Positions 1-4,394 of a DNA stretch of 6,247 nt are shown in pieces (positions within the stretch are counted from its first letter, which is position 1; each line of letters opens with the position of its first letter). The notes below the pieces were generated by a model, which had not been told where the DNA came from, ran no database searches, and saw only the letters and a list, made by a program, of their open reading frames with translations. A program made the position numbers and the translations under genes. Origin of the DNA: Syntrophobacterales bacterium (GTDB taxonomy: Bacteria; Desulfobacterota; Syntrophia; Syntrophales; UBA6807); NCBI GenBank assembly GCA_021159265.1, contig JAGGSD010000298.1, forward strand, positions 1 through 6,247. The letters run 5' to 3'.

Positions 1-26
1 CTTGAAAGTCGAAATATGCACAATTT

Positions 27-105
27 TGTCATTCCCGTGAAAACGGGAATCCAGTCTTTTCAAGTACTTAGCCCTCTATAGATTCCCGCCTACGCGGGAA
101 TGACA
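27..105. repeat. Double palindromic intergenic repeat unit
   Basis: Two compact hairpins sit back to back. The first pairs ATTCCCGT (31-38) with ACGGGAAT (43-50) around a GAAA tetraloop. The second pairs ATTCCCGC (82-89) with GCGGGAAT (94-101) around CTAC. The outer arms also pair over 11 bases: TGTCATTCCCG (27-37) with CGGGAATGACA (95-105). The inner arms pair CGGGAATC (44-51) with GATTCCCG (81-88), so the whole unit can form one long foldback. Sequences with this ATTCCCGC...GCGGGAAT core are widespread as dispersed repeats in proteobacterial genomes. It begins 18 bases beyond the stop of the second prepilin and could help end or stabilise that transcript. Neither hairpin is followed by a proper U-run on the minus strand, so I do not call it an intrinsic terminator. 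Confidence 0.8.
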
Positions 106-122
106 GACTTTTTACGAGTGCA

Positions 123-500
123 TCAGTTAATAAACTTTTCAATTTTCCAGCGACCGGGAGAGTCATCTGAAGGTGGCGTCCTCGATACAACTGCCTGTCT
201 CCGACAGCTATCAGAACTGATTAATGTATTATCAGCATTTACTGAAAAATGCTTTAAATCAGATTTTATATCGTCAACAGTGTACTCTATCCTGTCAGAT
301 TTCCACTTTCCCCAGGCCAGATTCTCACGTGCATTCAACTCGACGACTGCTACTTGCAGAGCTGTTTCTGAGGCATCTTGAGGAACATTAAAAAGTTTTG
401 GGATTGCTATAGCCAGGAGAATACCAAGAATAATAAGAACTGCAACGACTTCAAGAAGGGTAAAGCCTTTTTGATTGCTTATATGCATCCTTCTAATCAT
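123..500 (-). CDS. Second prepilin-like protein (type IV pilin / pseudopilin)
   Basis: A 125-residue prepilin. The leader MIRRMHISNQKG ends in the Lys-Gly that prepilin peptidase cuts, so the mature protein should begin at Phe13 with Glu5 at residue 17. The hydrophobic helix (13-35, FTLLEVVAVLIILGILLAIA) anchors it in the membrane and packs it in the pilus core. The first 55 mature residues match the neighbouring prepilin at about 34 positions, and both end in a similar Arg-Thr-(Gly)-Pro-Pro ... Pro-Gly-x-Trp segment, so the two are paralogues. This one is shorter (113 mature residues), has no aspartate-rich loop, and has a single cysteine (Cys99), so it cannot form an internal disulfide. The start is uncertain. 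ATG at 498-500 gives a normal-length leader and overlaps the stop of a possible leader ORF. ATG at 486-488 would give an 8-residue leader. GTG at 561-563 is in frame, but its Shine-Dalgarno sequence overlaps the start codon and it would add 21 residues. Minor pilin or alternative major pilin are both possible roles. Confidence 0.85.
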   Translation of the reverse strand: MIRRMHISNQKGFTLLEVVAVLIILGILLAIAIPKLFNVPQDASETALQVAVVELNARENLAWGKWKSDRIEYTVDDIKSDLKHFSVNADNTLISSDSCRRQAVVSRTPPSDDSPGRWKIEKFIN

Positions 501-556
501 TCCTTGCCTATAGACAGGAAAACTGTGGAGTAGATACCGACCAACATGATTTTCAA
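497..556 (-). CDS. Possible 19-codon leader ORF upstream of the second prepilin
   Basis: A TTG codon at 554-556 lies 6 bases after a perfect AAGGAG Shine-Dalgarno sequence (563-568 on this strand). It opens a 19-codon frame, MKIMLVGIYSTVFLSIGKE. The TGA stop (497-499) overlaps the prepilin ATG (498-500) as ATGA, the arrangement typical of translational coupling. It would explain why the only strong ribosome site in this region is misplaced for the prepilin itself. The peptide is mostly hydrophobic and resembles nothing I recognise; any role would more likely lie in the act of translation than in the product. A TTG start and such a short frame could arise by chance, so this is a hypothesis. 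Confidence 0.3.
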   Translation of the reverse strand: MKIMLVGIYSTVFLSIGKE

Positions 557-562
557 TCTTCA

Positions 563-582
563 CTCCTTAAAAAAATAAGGAG
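563..582 (-). promoter_or_regulatory. Hairpin that would hide a Shine-Dalgarno sequence
   Basis: A perfect 7-bp inverted repeat: CTCCTTA (563-569) and TAAGGAG (576-582) around a six-base A/T loop. In the minus-strand transcript the 3' arm is UAAGGAG, which contains the AAGGAG ribosome site for the leader ORF and prepilin, and the 5' arm is its complement. Folding would block ribosome access, so this may be a translational control hairpin. No ligand-binding riboswitch fold is recognisable around it. The loop is U-rich and no U-run follows the stem, so a terminator is unlikely. Confidence 0.45.
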
Positions 583-617
583 GGGAAACACCCATCCCTC
601 TCCTTACTTTCCCGAAA

Positions 618-860
618 GAACAACTGTAACCGTTCACGGGTTCAAGGATTCAAGGTTCCATTCTTGTCCCTGGACTGCATTTGGGATGCGTATTTACGAG
701 AAAAGCGTCAGCTCCGTCAGGCCTGAAACAAAATCTGGAGCCAAATCGGCAATTATTTGCGAAAATGAGCATTTTTGACGAGGACTTCAGGTCTTTAATG
801 CTGCCTTTGTCCTTAACCCTGAACGCTGAACCATGAACCTGTGAACAGTTAGGAACAACT
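618..860. mobile_element. MITE-like element with inverted ends and 8-bp direct repeats
   Basis: The body is about 626-852 (227 bp). Its ends are a 21-base imperfect inverted repeat at 627-647 and 831-851 that agrees at 18 of 21 positions; the shared pattern begins TAAC[C/T]GTTCAC[G/A]GGTTCA. Each arm extends inward as four spaced GTTCA-like units. Immediately outside lie identical 8-bp copies of GAACAACT (618-625 and 853-860), as expected for a target-site duplication. The interior has smaller palindromes, TCAGGCCTGA (717-726) and AAAATG-AG-CATTTT (762-775), but no open frame, so any mobility would depend on a transposase elsewhere. It fills most of the gene-free stretch 557-934. The remainder, 861-934, is AT-rich and I see no terminator or convincing promoter in it. 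Transposon origin is inferred from structure; GTTCA/TGAAC-rich arrays also occur as simple dispersed repeats. Confidence 0.5.
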
Positions 861-934
861 TAATATTTACACTGTCAATATTGTCATGAGAGCGATAGAA
901 CACCTCTACTCTCAATCATATAGCTCAACTGCTG

Positions 935-1420
935 TTACGGCGTAAAAGTTATGTTAGTAGTATCCCAGACTCCAGGTTGAGATCCATCAGCAGGTGGACC
1001 TGTTCTTGCTAATGTCGCCGTCATATTGAAATTCTTCGAGGCGATTGTAGCATTGCCAGCAGTCGGTAACGTATCAACGCCAAAATCCCCGAACATATAA
1101 TATGTATTTCCACCGATTGTATCTGTTGTGGCTCCAACAACGATGGTAATATCATTGAGATCATCCAAAGTTAATGGTCTATCCAAAGTACCATCGCCAT
1201 CAACATCAACATCTCCCCTTGTTTTATACTTTGACCACATCAAATTATCCCTGGCCACCAACTCGGCAACGGCCTGTCTCAGCGCTGCCTTTGCCGCATC
1301 TTCCTGCAGGTCAAAGTATTTAGGGATGGCTACCGCAGCTAAGATACCCAGAATGATTAATACGGCGATAATCTCTATCAGAGTAAAACCTTTTTGATTT
1401 CGGACAGGATTTTTCTTCAT
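935..1420 (-). CDS. Prepilin, probable major type IV pilin
   Basis: A 161-residue prepilin. The short basic leader MKKNPVRNQKG (1-11) ends in Lys-Gly at the prepilin peptidase site. The mature protein starts at Phe12 (N-methylated in the family) with the invariant Glu5 at residue 16. The hydrophobic helix is 12-33, followed by Pro-Lys-Tyr-Phe-Asp-Leu-Gln-Glu-Asp-Ala (33-42), a junction seen in MshA-type pilins. The globular part contains DVDVDGDGTLD (70-80), an Asp-rich loop resembling calcium-binding EF-hand or dockerin loops. There is no cysteine, so no disulfide-bounded D-region. A GAGGTG ribosome site lies at 1425-1430, four bases before the ATG, which settles the start. A near-perfect sigma-54 promoter lies 59 bases upstream, directly after the activator gene. 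Its own strong promoter and its place at the end of a pilB-pilC-regulator cluster suggest the major pilin. A pseudopilin of a type II-like system is the alternative. Confidence 0.9.
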   Translation of the reverse strand: MKKNPVRNQKGFTLIEIIAVLIILGILAAVAIPKYFDLQEDAAKAALRQAVAELVARDNLMWSKYKTRGDVDVDGDGTLDRPLTLDDLNDITIVVGATTDTIGGNTYYMFGDFGVDTLPTAGNATIASKNFNMTATLARTGPPADGSQPGVWDTTNITFTP

Positions 1421-1478
1421 TTTACACCTCGTCTGATTTTCATCTTAATAAGTTCTTTTAGCTTTTGGCCTTTAACTA

Positions 1479-1494
1479 TGCACTTACCGTGCCA
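1479..1494 (-). promoter_or_regulatory. Sigma-54 (-24/-12) promoter of the first prepilin
   Basis: On the minus strand the sequence is TGGCACGGTAAGTGCA. Against the sigma-54 consensus TGGCACGNNNNTTGCW it has one mismatch (G for the first T of TTGC). The GG and GC elements have the correct spacing. Transcription should begin near 1468, giving an untranslated leader of about 48 bases before the prepilin ATG at 1420. The gene just upstream encodes a sigma-54 activator, which strongly supports the call. Confidence 0.85.
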
Positions 1495-1559
1495 TACATG
1501 CCACCCGCCAAGATCAGGTTTCACTTTGCGGCGTAATTACAATGGGTTACTTAGTATTT

Positions 1560-1572
1560 TAACTGATTGAAT
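1560..1572 (-). promoter_or_regulatory. Candidate IHF bending site
   Basis: The minus-strand sequence ATTCAATCAGTTA matches the IHF consensus WATCARNNNNTTR except at its second base. The AT-rich tract that usually accompanies strong IHF sites lies on the expected 5' side (about 1573-1590). It is centred near -98 relative to the inferred start, between the -24/-12 promoter and the paired upstream sites, where IHF usually bends DNA in sigma-54 systems. AT-rich DNA gives such matches fairly easily. Confidence 0.35.
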
Positions 1573-1593
1573 TTTATTTAAATTTTCTAGTTA

Positions 1594-1638
1594 CTACAAA
1601 TATTGTTGGACTATATTACACATCTACAAATATTGTTG
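1594..1638 (-). promoter_or_regulatory. Twin upstream activator sites (sigma-54 enhancer)
   Basis: The 15-base sequence CTACAAATATTGTTG occurs twice without mismatch, at 1594-1608 and 1624-1638 (plus-strand reading), exactly 30 bp apart, or close to three helical turns. Each copy holds the dyad ACAA-N3-TTGT, suited to a dimeric helix-turn-helix protein. The centres fall near -133 and -163 from the inferred sigma-54 start, in the normal range for enhancer sites. They lie 45-90 bases downstream of the activator gene's stop codon. I infer that the Fis-type domain of that activator binds here. Confidence 0.65.
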
Positions 1639-1682
1639 ATCTTTTAGATATTTAATGATCCCCTGTAGATACATAACCCAAA

Positions 1683-3107
1683 TTATGGTGATTTTCTCTT
1701 TTTGAAAGAGCCCGGATCGATCTCATATTTTTTGATCCTGTGCCACAGGCTCCTTTCTTTAATCCCCAGAAGTTCTGCTGCTCTTGACTGCACGCCTCCC
1801 GTACTGATAAGCGCTTCAAGAATTATTTCTTTTTCCAGACTCCTTAATCGATCGTCAATGGATATTCCCACAGTTTCATGAGATTCCTGACCTTTATCAC
1901 GATCTTGATGACCATAAGCCACTCCTTCCATTCCTGACGATGTCAAAATATTCACGGGAATATCAGATGGTTCAATAAGGCCGTTATCTGCCATCAGCGC
2001 AACCCTTTCTACGGTATTCCTGAGCTCACGCACATTCCCAGGCCACGAATAATTCATAAAGACCTGCAACGCATCTGAAGAAATTCGCGCCGGTTTCGGA
2101 GCTTTTTCAAGAAAATGACTGATAAGCAAGGGGATATCTTCCTTTCGCTCGGTCAACGGCGGCAATACAAGAGTAAAGACATTAAGGCGATAGTAAAGAT
2201 CTTCTCTGAATTTCCCGGCTTCCACCATCTCAGGCAGATTTTTATTTGAAGCGGCAATAAATCGAACATCAATTTTTATTGGACGTGTTCCGCCAACCCG
2301 TTCAAATTCTCTTTCTTCCAGTACCCGAAGCAACTTGGCCTGAGTTTCCAGGGCCATATCGCCAATTTCATCCAATAAAATGGTGCCACCGTCCGCTAAT
2401 TCAAATTTTCCTGTTTTACGGGAAACTGCCCCCGTGAAAGCGCCTTTTTCATGGCCAAACAGCTCGCTTTCGAGCAGGTTTTCAGGAATTGCGACACAGC
2501 TCAGCTTTACAAAAGGTTTATCCTTGCGAAGACTGTTATTCACTATACTGGATGCAACAAGCTCTTTTCCTGTCCCACTTTCACCCATGATAAGAACTGT
2601 GGCATCTGTGGAGGCAACCTTAAGGATCTGGCCGAACAACCCCCGCATGACATGGCTCTGACCGATTATTTCTGGGAAAAGTTCCTTTGCCTCGATATTA
2701 CTCAAAAGATTTTTTATCTCTTTAGCGACAAGGTTGAATTGGTCAATCTCGTTAATGTTCAGGTTTTTTTTATCATCCGGATGCCCGGGGAAAATCTGCA
2801 GTTCTTTCGTCTCTTTCACAAACTTCTTCATCGGCCTTAACAATACCCAGGTTATCAGGAGGGCACACAGAAATGTAGCCGCGATAATTACGACAAGCCA
2901 CAGGGTACCTTCCCCGGCTGGTTTCACACCTTTTATATAATATTTGCTGTATTGAAAGGTAATGATGCCTGACAGGACCGACAATCCCGTAAAGATAATA
3001 GGAATAAGAATATAAAGACTGATATTGTATCTGGATTTAGTCGCAAACAACTTCTTCATCATTTTATCTGAAGCTTTTTCCGAACTGTGATTATTACCTT
3101 CATTCAT
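1683..3107 (-). CDS. Membrane-anchored sigma-54-dependent transcriptional activator
   Basis: A 474-residue enhancer-binding protein. Two transmembrane helices (about 31-52 and 68-90) leave a periplasmic loop of only some 15 residues. They are followed by a HAMP-like linker (91-140: Pro92, then NEIDQFNLVAKEI at 119-131). The AAA+ domain (about 145-385) has Walker A GESGTGKE (175-182), the sigma-54 contact loop GAFTGA (222-227), Walker B TILLDE (242-247), arginines in FREDLYYRLNVF (300-311), and WPGNVREL (355-362). A Fis-type helix-turn-helix (about 425-461, with SRAAELLGIKERSLWHRIKKY) ends the protein. All ATPase motifs are intact. There is no receiver domain and no histidine kinase, although PilS/PilR occupies this position in related loci, so it is probably a one-component activator of the adjacent pilin promoter. 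The ATG follows the platform gene stop by 7 bases. The nearest Shine-Dalgarno-like AAGGA is about 13 bases upstream, so a start at Met16 or Met17 is possible. Confidence 0.9.
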   Translation of the reverse strand: MNEGNNHSSEKASDKMMKKLFATKSRYNISLYILIPIIFTGLSVLSGIITFQYSKYYIKGVKPAGEGTLWLVVIIAATFLCALLITWVLLRPMKKFVKETKELQIFPGHPDDKKNLNINEIDQFNLVAKEIKNLLSNIEAKELFPEIIGQSHVMRGLFGQILKVASTDATVLIMGESGTGKELVASSIVNNSLRKDKPFVKLSCVAIPENLLESELFGHEKGAFTGAVSRKTGKFELADGGTILLDEIGDMALETQAKLLRVLEEREFERVGGTRPIKIDVRFIAASNKNLPEMVEAGKFREDLYYRLNVFTLVLPPLTERKEDIPLLISHFLEKAPKPARISSDALQVFMNYSWPGNVRELRNTVERVALMADNGLIEPSDIPVNILTSSGMEGVAYGHQDRDKGQESHETVGISIDDRLRSLEKEIILEALISTGGVQSRAAELLGIKERSLWHRIKKYEIDPGSFKKRKSP

Positions 3108-3114
3108 TTAGGTT

Positions 3115-4347
3115 CTAGAATCCTTTCCGGACGATCTTGGTCAAATCCCACATAGGGAGAAATATTGACAGCGCAAAGAATCCGACCACAACTGCCAATC
3201 CTACTATCAAAACCGGACCAATTGCATCTGACAATCTTTTTACGGCATACTCTACTTCATCGTCATAATGTGCTGATATCTCCCGCAACATCTCTTCGAG
3301 TTTGCCTGATTCCTCTCCTACAGCGATCATATCAACAACCATAGGCGTAAAATACTTTGCCGATTTAAGAGGACCAGATATGCCGCGCCCCTCCTCCACC
3401 CGATCTCTCGTCAGGCTGATTTCTTTTGCTATTACATAATTGCCAATCGTTCCACCCAAAATATCCAGAGAATCCAGAACGGGAACACCGCTTGACTGCA
3501 AAATGGAAAAAACACTGGCAAAGCGTGACATCATTGTTTTGAGAAATAAAGGTCCTGTAACAGGAATATTCAGGGTTAATGTATGCCACAGATACTTTCC
3601 CGCCTCGGTTTCTTTGTAATAATATCTTACAGCTATAATTATAATAATAATCCCTGTTATTATCCACTGCCAATAATTATCCAGAAACTGGTATAATAAT
3701 ATACAAGCACGGGTGGGCAGGGGCAATTCAACTCCGGCACGGGAGAATATCCCTGCAAATCTTGGAATAACAAAAGTAAGCAGTACGATAAAAGCAATTA
3801 CAAGGGCAACTAAAACAATAACAGGGTACTGCAGGGCTGACTTGACATCTGATTTAATCTTGCGCTCATGCTCCAATATATAGATTAGACGGCCAAGTAC
3901 CTCCGGGAGGGTGCCACTTTGCTCACCCGCCCTGATCATGCTGCAATACAAGGGTGAAAACACCCCTGTATGTTTAGCAAAGGCATCATAAAGGGTCGAG
4001 CCTTCTCTGAGATTTATTGTGATAGAAACAATGATATTCCTCAGTTTTTTGTTCTCTGTCTGGTTTTCCAGAACTCCGAACAACTGTATTATGGGTAAGC
4101 CCGCGTTCAGCATTGTTCTGAATTGTTTGGTAAATAAGATCAGCTCATCCGCCTTTACAGAAGTCAATCTCATCTCGATCTTTTTCCACCAGCCAAAAGA
4201 TAATGCACTCCCTCCTTCTGCGATTCTGGATGGAATGTACCCTTGAGCGCTTAACATATTTTCGACCATCTCGATCGAATCAGCCATTATTTCACCGGAA
4301 ACATTAGAACCACTCTGATTAATCGCCGTGTAAATGTAATTTGGCAT
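3115..4347 (-). CDS. pilC: Type IV pilus inner-membrane platform protein (PilC/GspF family)
   Basis: A 410-residue polytopic protein that couples the cytoplasmic ATPase to pilin insertion. It has two T2SSF repeats. The first (about 67-190) contains FTKQFRTMLNAGLPIIQLF (72-90) and MIRAGEQSG (137-145). The second (about 270-395) contains SRFASVFSILQSSGVPVLDSL (274-294) and VDMIAVGEESGKLEEML (338-354). Hydrophobic helices lie near 173-195, 226-241 and 376-400. The length is normal for the family. I chose ATG 4345-4347: it gives the usual family opening MPNYIYTAINQSG and has a GGGAAG-like ribosome site 5 bases upstream. A GTG at 4396-4398 overlaps the ATPase stop and is in frame, but adds 17 residues unlike the family. 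PilC and GspF cannot be told apart by sequence alone; the neighbouring pilin and regulator favour a pilus. Confidence 0.92.
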   Translation of the reverse strand: MPNYIYTAINQSGSNVSGEIMADSIEMVENMLSAQGYIPSRIAEGGSALSFGWWKKIEMRLTSVKADELILFTKQFRTMLNAGLPIIQLFGVLENQTENKKLRNIIVSITINLREGSTLYDAFAKHTGVFSPLYCSMIRAGEQSGTLPEVLGRLIYILEHERKIKSDVKSALQYPVIVLVALVIAFIVLLTFVIPRFAGIFSRAGVELPLPTRACILLYQFLDNYWQWIITGIIIIIIAVRYYYKETEAGKYLWHTLTLNIPVTGPLFLKTMMSRFASVFSILQSSGVPVLDSLDILGGTIGNYVIAKEISLTRDRVEEGRGISGPLKSAKYFTPMVVDMIAVGEESGKLEEMLREISAHYDDEVEYAVKRLSDAIGPVLIVGLAVVVGFFALSIFLPMWDLTKIVRKGF

Positions 4348-4364
4348 TTTTCTTCCCTTGAACA

Positions 4365-4387
4365 AACAGTGATCGCTATTCACTGTT
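4365..4387 (-). promoter_or_regulatory. Hairpin in the ATPase-platform intergenic gap
   Basis: A perfect 8-bp stem, AACAGTGA (4365-4372) with TCACTGTT (4380-4387), around a 7-base loop. It occupies the middle of the 47-base gap between the ATPase stop and the platform ATG. On the transcript it is followed by UGUUC and then the ribosome site. It could be an RNA processing or partial-termination point that sets unequal amounts of the two proteins, or simply an operator-like dyad. The U content after the stem is too low for a strong terminator. Confidence 0.45.
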
Positions 4388-4394
4388 CGCTTAT

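Noticed and set aside
27..105. CRISPR-like repeat pair or intrinsic terminator
   Set aside because: Only two units in inverted relation, without regular spacers, and no U-run follows either stem on the minus strand.
100..381. Open frame of 93 codons on the plus strand opposite the second prepilin
   Set aside because: It lies antisense to a clear prepilin gene, begins inside the palindromic repeat, has no ribosome site and resembles no family; a shadow frame.
873..886. TGTCAATATTGTCA as a third enhancer site, for the second prepilin
   Set aside because: It shares AATATTGT with the twin sites but lacks the ACAA-N3-TTGT dyad, and no -24/-12 promoter was found between 564 and 934.
898..914. CACCTCT...CTCTC segment downstream of the first prepilin as part of a terminator stem (GAGAG/CTCTC)
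   Set aside because: Only a 5-bp stem with a long loop, without a U-run on the minus strand.
1622..1670. Inverted repeat ATCTACA/TGTAGAT after the activator gene as a terminator
   Set aside because: Arms are 7 bases with a 35-base loop, one arm is part of an enhancer copy, and no U-run follows.
2380..2940. Three overlapping plus-strand open frames opposite the activator gene
   Set aside because: All are antisense to conserved AAA+ and membrane coding sequence and have no plausible ribosome site or domain.
3365..3673. 102-codon minus-strand frame inside the platform gene
   Set aside because: Out of frame with intact, family-typical PilC/GspF coding sequence; composition and lack of a start signal mark it as a shadow.
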